NCBI GenBank assembly: GCA_002451055.1
Contig: DKBD01000059.1
Coordinates: 1 to 5,566 of the forward strand
Direction of reading: 5' to 3'
DNA from: Nitrospira sp. UBA6909
GTDB taxonomy: Bacteria > Nitrospirota > Nitrospiria > Nitrospirales > Nitrospiraceae
Length of the DNA stretch: 5,566 nt
Position numbers and translations under genes: made by a program. This document shows, one piece after another, positions 1-5,563 of the stretch. Position 1 is the stretch's first letter. Each line of letters opens with the position of its first letter. The notes beneath the pieces are model-generated. The model did not search any database and was not told where the DNA came from. It saw only the letters and a program-made list of their open reading frames with translations.

Positions 1-326
1 ATTACCGCGCCGTCCATGATGATCGCCCCCATCCCGACGAGTACCCGATCTTGGATTGTGCAGCCATGGAGCACCACGTGATGTCCAACCGTCACGTCGT
101 TCCCAATGATAAGAGGATGGGTATCGTGGGTAACGTGCAGCATGCACAGATCTTGGATGTTGGTCCGCTGGCCGATCCGGATAGAATTCACATCGCCTCG
201 GATCACCGCATGGAACCAGACACTGCACTCGTCGCCCATCACCACATCACCAATGACGACCCCTGTCTCCTCGATAAAGCAGGAGGATGGAACCGTCGGT
301 TTGATGCCTTGAAAGGTACGAATCAT
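1..326 (-). CDS. Gamma-class carbonic anhydrase-like hexapeptide-repeat protein (CamH/YrdA type), C-terminus cut by window edge
   Basis: Reading the minus strand from an ATG at 326 gives 108 residues that run off the left edge; the family is usually about 170-180 residues, so roughly the last third is missing. The protein should fold as a left-handed beta-helix that trimerises, with a metal site between subunits, and interconvert CO2 and bicarbonate. The key residues of the archaeal Cam enzyme are all present at the right spacing: Arg43 and Asp45 (VIRGD), Gln58-Asp59 (NIQD), and the three metal-ligand histidines His64, His82 and His87 (GHHVVLH). The residue after Asp45 is Val, and the stretch after His64 is short, so the Cam proton-shuttle glutamates and acidic loop are absent, as in CamH/YrdA/PaaY-like members. 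Activity is therefore likely but not certain; some relatives have no measured activity. The start is firm: an in-frame TAG lies only 9 bases upstream, and no other start codon fits. No Shine-Dalgarno is visible. Confidence 0.88.
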   Translation of the reverse strand, partial: MIRTFQGIKPTVPSSCFIEETGVVIGDVVMGDECSVWFHAVIRGDVNSIRIGQRTNIQDLCMLHVTHDTHPLIIGNDVTVGHHVVLHGCTIQDRVLVGMGAIIMDGAV

Positions 327-332
327 GGGGGC

Positions 333-362
333 ACTCTAGGGGAATCGGCCTATCGACCGCAA
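333..362 (-). promoter_or_regulatory. Candidate promoter of the carbonic anhydrase-like gene, leaderless geometry
   Basis: On the minus strand TAGAGT (338-333) matches the -10 consensus at 4 of 6 positions and fits TANNNT. It lies exactly 6 bases before the ATG, so transcription would begin at or next to the start codon. The -35 candidate TTGCGG (362-357, 18-bp spacer) is weak at 3 of 6. The lack of any Shine-Dalgarno before this ATG fits a leaderless message. This is inferred from motifs only. Confidence 0.3.
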
Positions 363-372
363 GGGCTTGCGG
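357..372. repeat. Perfect 16-bp palindrome between divergent genes (possible operator)
   Basis: CCGCAAG (357-363) and CTTGCGG (366-372) are perfect inverted arms around GG; counting the central bases the element is nearly a full palindrome. It overlaps the weak -35 candidate of the carbonic anhydrase-like gene and ends 8 bases before the TTGACA of the rimO promoter, a position where a dimeric repressor could affect both. No T-run follows on either strand, so it is not an obvious terminator. Confidence 0.5.
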
Positions 373-380
373 AGGCCAGA

Positions 381-410
381 TTGACAGGCTTTTTGACCCT
401 CCCGTAGACT
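381..410 (+). promoter_or_regulatory. Candidate sigma-70-type promoter of rimO, nearly leaderless
   Basis: TTGACA at 381-386 is a perfect -35 hexamer, followed after 18 bp by TAGACT at 405-410, which matches the -10 consensus at 4 of 6. The expected start of transcription (about 416-418) is only a few bases before the rimO ATG at 420. There is no Shine-Dalgarno next to that ATG, which fits a leaderless or near-leaderless mRNA. Confidence 0.45.
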
Positions 411-419
411 GACTCCCTC

Positions 420-1829
420 ATGAATCAACCGCTGATCAAACCGCTTCGCAAAGGGGACGGGCACCGACCTCCGGCCGGAGCCGGTCCCCAGAACACCACT
501 ATCGGCTTCGTCAATTTGGGTTGCTCCAAGAACCAAGTCGACTCCGAGGTCATGCTGGGAACTCTCGTTCATGAGGGGTTCCAACTCACAGGCGATCCCC
601 AAAAGGCTGAAGTGGTCATCATCAATACCTGCGGCTTTATCGAGGAAGCGAAGCAAGAGTCGATCAATTCGATTCTGGAACACGGCCGGCTGAAAAAGAA
701 GGGGGTTTGTCGCGTCCTCATCGCTGCCGGGTGCCTGGCTCAACGCTATCAGGGAGACCTCCTCAAAGAACTGCCCGAACTGGACGGAGTGGTGGGGACC
801 GGTGAATTCGGAAAGATCGCCACGATTTGCCGGGACCTTCTGGCCCCCAAGAAACGGCAGCAACGGCTCTGGGTCAGCGAGCCTCCCTATCTCTACGACG
901 CGGACACCCCTCGCCTGCGGCTCGGAAAAGCGCACAGCGCCTATGTGAAAATCGCCGAGGGGTGCAATCGCAACTGTGCGTTCTGCGCCATTCCCATCAT
1001 GCGGGGCAAGCAACGCAGCCGCCCGGTGGAATCAATCCTGGCCGAAGCCGAGCGCCTCGCCGCGGAAGGCGTGAAAGAAATCAATCTCATCTCCCAGGAT
1101 ACGATCAACTACGGTGTGGATCTGGGAATTCGAGGCGGATTGACGACGCTGCTGCGCGCCCTTGTGAAGGTGAAGGATCTTCGCTGGATCAGGCCGTTTT
1201 ATCTCTATCCGCAACAGGTCACGGATGAACTCCTGGATCTCTATGCCGGCGAGGAGAAAATTACCAAGTACATCGACATGCCGCTCCAACACATCAACGA
1301 CCGGATGTTGAAGCGCATGCATCGATTAGGAAATCGCGCCGCCATCGACAAGCTGGTGGACCGCATTCGCACCCGCATTCCCGGCGTTGCCTTTCGCACC
1401 GCCTTCATCGTGGGCTTCCCAGGTGAAACAGAGGAGGCCTACGACGAGTTGAAAACCTATGTGACGGAGCGCGAATTCGACCGAGTGGCAGTCTTCCTCT
1501 ACTCCGACGAAGAGGATACGTCGGCGCTTGCGCTCGAAGAGAAGGTTGAACGAGCCGTCATGGAAGAACGGCGGAACGAATTGCTGGCGATACAGGAAGA
1601 CATCGCCTCCGCGCAGGGGCAGTCCCGCATCGGCTCGGTTATGGACGTCCTGGTCGAAGGCCCGTCGGAGGAAACTCCGCTGCTGCTTGAAGGCCGCCAT
1701 GAAGGGCTGGCGCCTGAGATCGACGGTGTCGTCTATATCAATGACGGCACGGCAGACCCAGGTGACCTCGTAACGGTCGAGATCACGGATGCCACCACCT
1801 ACGACCTCGTCGGGCACATCGTCACATAG
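420..1829 (+). CDS. rimO: Ribosomal protein uS12 methylthiotransferase RimO
   Basis: This 469-residue radical-SAM enzyme adds a methylthio group to the beta-carbon of the conserved aspartate of ribosomal protein uS12 (Asp89 in E. coli), acting in the cytoplasm with two [4Fe-4S] clusters. The N-terminal UPF0004 domain (about 27-140) carries the three cluster cysteines Cys35 (NLGCSKNQVDSE), Cys71 (INTCGFIEEA) and Cys105 (AAGCLAQRY). The radical-SAM domain (about 170-395) carries Cys182, Cys186 and Cys189 in the CxxxCxxC motif. A TRAM domain (about 402-468) ends the protein. The stretches YPQQVTDELLDL and IDMPLQHINDRMLKRM are typical of RimO rather than the tRNA enzyme MiaB. It is slightly longer than E. 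coli RimO (441) because of about 25 extra, Pro/Gly-rich residues before the first domain. ATG 420 is the only possible start: an in-frame TAG is at 405-407 and no other start codon precedes Cys35. The gene appears to be transcribed alone; a TCACG-CCT-CGTGA hairpin (1833-1845) follows the stop but lacks a T-run. Confidence 0.96.
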   Translation: MNQPLIKPLRKGDGHRPPAGAGPQNTTIGFVNLGCSKNQVDSEVMLGTLVHEGFQLTGDPQKAEVVIINTCGFIEEAKQESINSILEHGRLKKKGVCRVLIAAGCLAQRYQGDLLKELPELDGVVGTGEFGKIATICRDLLAPKKRQQRLWVSEPPYLYDADTPRLRLGKAHSAYVKIAEGCNRNCAFCAIPIMRGKQRSRPVESILAEAERLAAEGVKEINLISQDTINYGVDLGIRGGLTTLLRALVKVKDLRWIRPFYLYPQQVTDELLDLYAGEEKITKYIDMPLQHINDRMLKRMHRLGNRAAIDKLVDRIRTRIPGVAFRTAFIVGFPGETEEAYDELKTYVTEREFDRVAVFLYSDEEDTSALALEEKVERAVMEERRNELLAIQEDIASAQGQSRIGSVMDVLVEGPSEETPLLLEGRHEGLAPEIDGVVYINDGTADPGDLVTVEITDATTYDLVGHIVT

Positions 1830-1948
1830 ATCTCACGCCTCGTGAAGCATATCTCGCAGCATGGTGCAAGAGAGGGCCTCCGAACCACGGGGGCGCCATG
1901 AGCATGTCCACGTCTGTGAAACCCACAGCCACGGGCGGATTAGCTCTC

Positions 1949-1957
1949 TGCTAGAAT
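1949..1957 (+). promoter_or_regulatory. Candidate extended -10 promoter of purU
   Basis: TGCTAGAAT contains the extended -10 element TGn followed by TAGAAT (5 of 6 to TATAAT, 1952-1957). The place for a -35 (about 1929-1934, CCACGG) does not match the consensus, as is common for extended -10 promoters. Transcription would start near 1964, giving a leader of about 26 bases before ATG 1990. A short inverted repeat, CTGTG-AAACC-CACAG (1914-1928), lies just upstream and could be a binding site. Inferred from motifs. Confidence 0.45.
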
Positions 1958-1976
1958 TGATCACGTCATCTCATAC

Positions 1977-1982
1977 GGGGGG
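1977..1982 (+). promoter_or_regulatory. G-rich ribosome binding site that supports the purU start at 1990
   Basis: A run of six G lies 7 bases before ATG 1990, a reasonable though not canonical Shine-Dalgarno. The reading frame stays open upstream to an ATG at 1861, but that start would add 43 residues unlike the PurU family and would place the candidate promoter inside the gene. The shorter start is therefore preferred. Confidence 0.4.
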
Positions 1983-1989
1983 TAGCCGC

Positions 1990-2856
1990 ATGACGGCACA
2001 GAGAAAAGAGTCCGTTGTTCTTCTCATTCACTGCAAAGACCGCAAAGGCATTGTCGCCCGCGTCTCGGGGTTCCTTCACGATTTCGGAGGCAATATCCTC
2101 GACTCCGATCACCACACGGATGAAGAGACCAACGATTTCCTGATGCGGATGGAGTGTGCCACGGAGGGTTTACAGATCGCGCCTGATGAGATCGCGGCAG
2201 CCTTCGCTCCCATCGCCAAAGTGTTTGAGATGCGATACGAGGTACGTCTCACCAGCCGACGCACCCGCGTCGGGATGCTGGTGTCGAAGCAGGACCACTG
2301 TTTGGCGGATCTCCTTCAACGGCATCGCCGGGACGAGCTGCACATCGACATCCCCATCATTATTTCCAACCATGACACCTGCGCCAGCTGGGCGGAATTG
2401 TTCAAGATCCCCTTCGCCGTGCACCCCGTCACCAAGGAGACGAAACCGCAGCAGGAGCAGCAAGTCTTGGCGCTCTTGAAAGAGCATCAGGTCCAACTCG
2501 TCGTCATGGCGCGCTACATGCAGATTCTCAGCGCAAGCTTCTTGTCCCAGATCGCCTGCCCGGTCATCAACATTCATCATTCCTTTCTCCCCGCTTTCAT
2601 CGGAGCCAACCCCTATCGGCAGGCCTACGAACGGGGCGTCAAAATCATCGGAGCGACCGCGCACTATGCGACGGAGGATTTGGACGAGGGACCGATCATT
2701 GAACAGGACGTGATCCGCGTTGGCCACCGAGACACCGTCGATGATCTTGTGCGGAAAGGACGGGATCTGGAAGAAATCGTCCTCGCGCGCGCCGTCCGCC
2801 GCCATATCGAACATCGAGTACTGGTCTACGGAAAAAAGACGGTCGTGTTCGATTGA
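1990..2856 (+). CDS. purU: Formyltetrahydrofolate deformylase PurU
   Basis: This 288-residue cytoplasmic enzyme hydrolyses 10-formyltetrahydrofolate to formate and tetrahydrofolate, balancing the one-carbon pool and, in some bacteria, supplying formate to PurT. Residues about 8-85 form an ACT domain (starting VVLLIHCKDRKGIVARVSGF), which in the E. coli enzyme family is linked to regulation by methionine and glycine. Residues about 92-275 form the formyltransferase fold shared with PurN. The catalytic triad is complete: Asn194 and His196 (INIHHSFLPAF) and Asp232 (GATAHYATEDLDEGPII). The deformylase signatures SNHD (127-130) and FIGANPY (203-209) separate it from PurN. The length matches the family (about 280-290). 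I chose ATG 1990 because the family begins just before the ACT domain and a G-rich site precedes it; an open frame to 1861 adds only atypical His/Ser-rich residues. It lies 160 bp after rimO with its own promoter candidate and converges on the kinase gene. Confidence 0.95.
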   Translation: MTAQRKESVVLLIHCKDRKGIVARVSGFLHDFGGNILDSDHHTDEETNDFLMRMECATEGLQIAPDEIAAAFAPIAKVFEMRYEVRLTSRRTRVGMLVSKQDHCLADLLQRHRRDELHIDIPIIISNHDTCASWAELFKIPFAVHPVTKETKPQQEQQVLALLKEHQVQLVVMARYMQILSASFLSQIACPVINIHHSFLPAFIGANPYRQAYERGVKIIGATAHYATEDLDEGPIIEQDVIRVGHRDTVDDLVRKGRDLEEIVLARAVRRHIEHRVLVYGKKTVVFD

Positions 2857-2871
2857 GCCGCGGCCACGACC
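2832..2871 (-). terminator. Likely terminator of the regulator-kinase operon, inside the 3' end of purU
   Basis: Read on the minus strand, GGTCGTG (2871-2865) and CACGACC (2847-2841) form a perfect 7-bp stem with a 17-base loop, followed 3 bases later by six T (2837-2832). This is the order expected for an intrinsic terminator of transcripts coming from the kinase gene, whose stop lies about 60 bases upstream. On the plus strand the same stem is not followed by a T-run, so it would not end purU transcripts. The long loop makes it less than ideal. It overlaps the purU stop codon. Confidence 0.45.
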
Positions 2872-2931
2872 CAAGCTGATTGATCGGTATCGACACCATC
2901 CCCCCTGTTGAACGGAAAGACGATCCTTCCT

Positions 2932-4413
2932 CTATGCCAGGCGCGGCGCGAGGGGGAGTGTGACCGTAAAGGTAGAGCCGCGCCCCACCTCGCTTTCCAC
3001 GTTGATCCGGCCCTTGTGGAATTCGACGATCCACGCACAGATAGCAAGCCCTAGACCGGTGCCTTTCTTGGTATGGGAGCGGGCGGCGGCGGCACGGAAA
3101 AACCGGCTGAATATTTGCGATCGGTCTTCCAGCGCAATGCCGATCCCCTGATCCGTCACCGAAAGAATAGCCTGCCGTCCGTCCGTCACAAGGCTGATCT
3201 GGACTTTCCCGCTTGGGTGCGAATACTTCACGGCGTTCTCGACCAAATTGAGCAGCAATTCGCGAAGCCGCAATTCATCGCCTTGCACCAGCGCCGGCAT
3301 GACCGTTCCCAACACAACCTCGATCTGTCGATCCTGCCCGAGCAAGGTCGCTTGCCGATGGATGTCCTCCACCAGCGATTCCAAAGCGACCGGCAGCGCC
3401 TCCATTTTCACTTCGCCCATATCCGCGCGTGACAGGAACAGCAGTTCCTCCACAATGCGGCTCATGCGGTCGATCTCTTCAAGGTTGCTCTCGAGCACCG
3501 ATTGATAGTCCGCTAGTGGGCGAGGCCTCCGCAGAGCGAGTTCCGTTTCCCCTTTCATCACGGTCAGCGGCGTCCGCAGCTCATGCGATGCATCGCTGGT
3601 GAACTGGCGGATTTGCCGGAAGGAGGCATCCAGCCGACCGATCATGTTGTTGAAAGTGCCGGCCAGCCGGCCGATTTCATCTTTCGCCGGCGGCATGGTC
3701 AGGCGTTGGCTGAGGTCGCCGGCCGCAATGCGTTGCGCGGCTAGCGTGATCGCATCAACCGGGCGCAAGGCTCGGCCGGCAAGAAACCATCCTGCGCCCA
3801 GCGACACAGCCAAGGCGACGGGCACGGCCACGATGAGCAGAATCAGGAAACGGTGGAGCGTGTCTTCGATGGACTCCATCGATGTGCCGACTTGCACGAT
3901 GTAGAGGAGCCTGCCCCGATAGTTGATCGGCACGGAGATGAGGCGCAGGGGTGGCTCATTCGGATACCTGGCCGATTCAAGAATCGTCTGGCCTTTGAAG
4001 GCGGTTTCGAGGGCGATCCGGCTCAGCGGAACGTCGTGCTGCTTGATATTGGGCGAGCGGAGCGTGATGGTGCCGGACGGGCTGAAGATTTGGAAGAACT
4101 TGTCGATCCGAGCCAATTCGGGAAATTGGGACAGGAGTTCGTCTTCGTCGATCAGGGGAAGGAACCCGCGTTCTTCGAGCGAGCGCACCGCAGTGGTGGC
4201 AGTTTCTTCAAGCGATTGATCGACGGCGTCGCGCAGGTTTCTGGCGATGATGGCGTAGAGGACGACGGAGAAAGTGATCAAGACCAGCGCGAGCGCGCTC
4301 CCGTACCAAAGAGTGAGTCGAACGCGCAGCGGCATCAGCACGCCCCCGAACGCCGACCCTGCGCGGTCATCCGGCGCATGGCTGCCGTTGTCCAACGTGG
4401 CGGCTGTTTCCAC
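2932..4413 (-). CDS. Membrane sensor histidine kinase (HAMP-HisKA-HATPase), CusS-like architecture
   Basis: This 493-residue inner-membrane kinase phosphorylates itself on His277 and passes the phosphate to the response regulator encoded just upstream. Order of parts: first membrane segment about 36-58; periplasmic sensor about 59-187; second membrane segment about 188-213; HAMP about 213-265; HisKA with the H-box SHELRTPL (276-283); HATPase_c with N-box Asn393 (NLVENAVKYS), G1 box DQGIGI (421-426), F-box IFSRFFR (434-440) and G2 box GTGLGLAI (451-458). All catalytic motifs are intact. The sensor resembles the PAS-like periplasmic domains of heavy-metal kinases, but it has no Cys and only two His (126, 187), so a metal signal cannot be assumed. 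The start is uncertain. GTG 4413 lies 6 bases after the regulator stop and would add 26 nonconserved residues; ATG 4335 (residue 27, MPLRVRLTLWYG) gives 467 residues, has a G-rich site ahead of it and matches the usual short N-terminus of such kinases. I list the longer form. Confidence 0.93.
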   Translation of the reverse strand: METAATLDNGSHAPDDRAGSAFGGVLMPLRVRLTLWYGSALALVLITFSVVLYAIIARNLRDAVDQSLEETATTAVRSLEERGFLPLIDEDELLSQFPELARIDKFFQIFSPSGTITLRSPNIKQHDVPLSRIALETAFKGQTILESARYPNEPPLRLISVPINYRGRLLYIVQVGTSMESIEDTLHRFLILLIVAVPVALAVSLGAGWFLAGRALRPVDAITLAAQRIAAGDLSQRLTMPPAKDEIGRLAGTFNNMIGRLDASFRQIRQFTSDASHELRTPLTVMKGETELALRRPRPLADYQSVLESNLEEIDRMSRIVEELLFLSRADMGEVKMEALPVALESLVEDIHRQATLLGQDRQIEVVLGTVMPALVQGDELRLRELLLNLVENAVKYSHPSGKVQISLVTDGRQAILSVTDQGIGIALEDRSQIFSRFFRAAAARSHTKKGTGLGLAICAWIVEFHKGRINVESEVGRGSTFTVTLPLAPRLA

Positions 4414-4419
4414 ATTCTG

Positions 4420-5091
4420 TCAGTCGGCCTTCAACATGTACCCGCTGCCGCGGATGGTATGGATCAATTTTTTGGCTCGTCCGCGGTCGATCTTATTCCG
4501 GAGATAGTTCACGTAGACGTCGATCACGTTGGTAAAGGTATCGAAATCCTGATTCCACACATGCTCGGAGATCATGGGCCTCGTCAGGACACGTCCGGTA
4601 TGGCGCATGAGGTATTCGAGCAGGGCATATTCTTTGAGCGTGAGCTCGATGCGTTGGCCTCCACGAGTGACGTCGCGGGTGGCCGGGTTGAGGATCAAGT
4701 CGTCGACCTGCAGAATGCCCGGGCTTTCGGTCGCGCCGCGGCGGAGAAGGGCGCGGACGCGCGCCAGCAGTTCATCGATGGCAAACGGCTTGGTGAGGTA
4801 ATCGTCTGCGCCGGCATCGAGGCCTTTCACCCGCTGATCGATCTGGGATTGAGCCGAGAGAATGAGCACAGGCGTCTGAATGCGCTCGCGGCGGATGGTT
4901 TTGAGAATGTCCATGCCGGACATTGACGGCAACATCAAATCGACGACGAGCAAGTCATAGTCGGTCGCCAGCGCCATGTTGAGCCCCTTGATACCATCTT
5001 CGCACAGATCGACAGCATAGCTCTCCTCTTCAAGCGCCCGCTTGATAAAGCATCCGACTTTGGTTTCGTCTTCGATGACCAGAACTCGCAC
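4420..5091 (-). CDS. OmpR-family response regulator (receiver + winged helix), CusR/CopR-like
   Basis: This 223-residue DNA-binding regulator is the partner of the kinase encoded 6 bp downstream. The receiver domain (1-~115) has the acidic pair Glu7-Asp8, the phosphoacceptor Asp51 (LLVVDLMLP), Ser79 at the switch Thr/Ser position, and Lys101 (YLTKPF). The OmpR/PhoB winged-helix domain (about 125-221) ends with the typical VIDVYVNYLRNKID and IHTIRGSGYML stretches, the first containing the recognition helix. The overall pattern, including the NQDFDTFTNVIDV stretch, is closest to regulators of the CusR/CopR heavy-metal group, though this does not by itself identify the signal. It starts at GTG 5091, preceded by AAGGA at 5102-5098 with 6 bases between; no earlier start fits. 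It is transcribed with the kinase from the promoter at 5122-5114. No obvious target gene lies in the window, so the operon may mainly regulate itself and distant genes. Confidence 0.95.
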   Translation of the reverse strand: MRVLVIEDETKVGCFIKRALEEESYAVDLCEDGIKGLNMALATDYDLLVVDLMLPSMSGMDILKTIRRERIQTPVLILSAQSQIDQRVKGLDAGADDYLTKPFAIDELLARVRALLRRGATESPGILQVDDLILNPATRDVTRGGQRIELTLKEYALLEYLMRHTGRVLTRPMISEHVWNQDFDTFTNVIDVYVNYLRNKIDRGRAKKLIHTIRGSGYMLKAD

Positions 5092-5096
5092 GGATA

Positions 5097-5103
5097 TTCC
5101 TTA
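5097..5103 (-). promoter_or_regulatory. Shine-Dalgarno of the response regulator, fixes its GTG start
   Basis: TAAGGAA on the minus strand contains AAGGA at 5102-5098, with 6 bases to GTG 5091. It is the clearest canonical ribosome binding site in the window and supports the use of GTG as the start. Confidence 0.65.
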
Positions 5104-5113
5104 CAGGGGGGTG

Positions 5114-5122
5114 ATTATACCA
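5114..5122 (-). promoter_or_regulatory. Extended -10 promoter of the regulator-kinase operon
   Basis: The minus strand reads TGGTATAAT: a TGn extension and a perfect TATAAT (5119-5114). No good -35 is found at 17 bp upstream (GAGATT, 5142-5137), as expected for an extended -10 promoter or one needing an activator. Transcription would start near 5107, leaving a leader of about 16 bases that contains the Shine-Dalgarno. Confidence 0.6.
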
Positions 5123-5123
5123 A

Positions 5124-5151
5124 ACCGGGTTGAATGAATCTCGAACCCGGT
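5124..5151. repeat. 8-bp inverted repeat over the -35 region of the regulator promoter (possible operator)
   Basis: ACCGGGTT (5124-5131) and AACCCGGT (5144-5151) are perfect inverted copies 12 bases apart, so their centres are 20 bp, about two helical turns, apart. They flank the -35 position and sit directly upstream of the extended -10. This is a good location for a dimeric regulator, perhaps the product of this operon, although OmpR-family proteins more often bind direct repeats. Confidence 0.5.
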
Positions 5152-5194
5152 CTCGGGCGGATTGTCGTTCCCATTTCCACGAACAATCAGGATC

Positions 5195-5210
5195 GGACCC
5201 CGTCGGGGCC
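5195..5210 (-). terminator. GC-rich hairpin downstream of the small unknown gene (weak terminator candidate)
   Basis: On the minus strand GGCCCC-GAC-GGGGTCC folds into a 6-bp GC stem with a 3-base loop and one bulged base on its 3' side. It lies about 60 bases after the stop of the unknown gene and before the regulator promoter. No T-run follows, so it may only pause transcription or act with Rho. A second, bulged repeat (GATTG...CAATC, 5160-5188) lies next to it. Confidence 0.22.
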
Positions 5211-5269
5211 GGTGCGGAAAGATGCAGCGGCAGGGTTCATCCGCGCATGATGAAGAATAATACCGTGCG

Positions 5270-5563
5270 TCACGTCGAATCGCCGGGAACACCCTTTTCA
5301 AGAGAGACGATCACCGGCGTATCGCCGCGCATTGTGACGATGAGGGCCTCGTCGCCTTCGACCTTGATCTCCCGGTTTGCCTGCAGCAGCGTCTCCGTCG
5401 TCTTGAACGAAATCTTCGCGCTCCGTTCGTCCGAGGCAAGAGACACGGTGGTGTTCACGCGGGCATAGTCGTTCGCGCTGGGAAACGCGAATTCCGAGAC
5501 CAACGCCTTGCGGTATTCTTCCCGCGTCACCATCGCGGTCTGCTGGTGAGGCCCTTGCTTCAT
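5270..5563 (-). CDS. Small protein of unknown function, 5' end possibly beyond the window
   Basis: I do not recognise this protein. From ATG 5563 it has 97 residues and ends at a TGA (5272-5270). It has no Cys, no membrane segment and no signal peptide in the visible part, so it is probably cytoplasmic if complete. Residues 12-30 (VTREEYRKALVSEFAF) look helical; from about residue 35 to 90 the pattern of alternating hydrophobic and polar residues (RVNTTVSLA, AKISFKTT, REIKVEG, ALIVTMRG, PVIVSLEKG) suggests several beta-strands. The sequence reads like a real protein rather than a chance frame, and no better frame competes on either strand. Only 3 bases precede ATG 5563 in the window, so no ribosome binding site can be judged and the frame may begin further upstream; an internal ATG at 5533 is another option. 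It lies on the same strand as the regulator, 178 bp upstream of it, with the regulator having its own promoter, so a functional link is unproven. Confidence 0.6.
   Translation of the reverse strand: MKQGPHQQTAMVTREEYRKALVSEFAFPSANDYARVNTTVSLASDERSAKISFKTTETLLQANREIKVEGDEALIVTMRGDTPVIVSLEKGVPGDST

Noticed and set aside
51..407. Plus-strand 118-codon frame over the left edge and divergent spacer
   Set aside because: The minus strand here encodes the gamma carbonic anhydrase active-site motifs; the plus-strand frame is their reverse complement.
336..1013. A 225-codon minus-strand frame opposite rimO that could look like an extension of the carbonic anhydrase-like gene region
   Set aside because: It overlaps the conserved RimO cysteine motifs, has no recognisable domain, and is in conflict with a confident gene.
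1914..1928. CTGTG-AAACC-CACAG as a rimO terminator
   Set aside because: Only a 5-bp stem, more than 80 bases after the rimO stop and with no T-run; noted only as a possible site near the purU promoter.
1861..1989. A 43-residue N-terminal extension of PurU from ATG 1861
   Set aside because: The residues do not resemble the family, no ribosome binding site precedes 1861, and a likely promoter lies within the stretch.
2170..2874. A 234-codon minus-strand frame opposite purU
   Set aside because: It covers the PurU catalytic region on the opposite strand and has no family features.
2913..2930. GGAAAG...CCTTCC as a purU terminator
   Set aside because: The arms do not pair fully, the stem is short, and no T-run follows.
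3853..4926. A 357-codon open frame on the plus strand, antisense to the kinase and regulator
   Set aside because: It lies entirely opposite two genes with complete, recognisable domains; its translation shows no domain, and long antisense frames are common opposite GC-rich genes.
5101..5301. A 66-codon minus-strand frame in the spacer between the unknown gene and the regulator
   Set aside because: It contains the regulator promoter and inverted repeat, overlaps the end of the unknown gene in another frame, and its composition (Arg/Cys/Pro-rich) is not protein-like.
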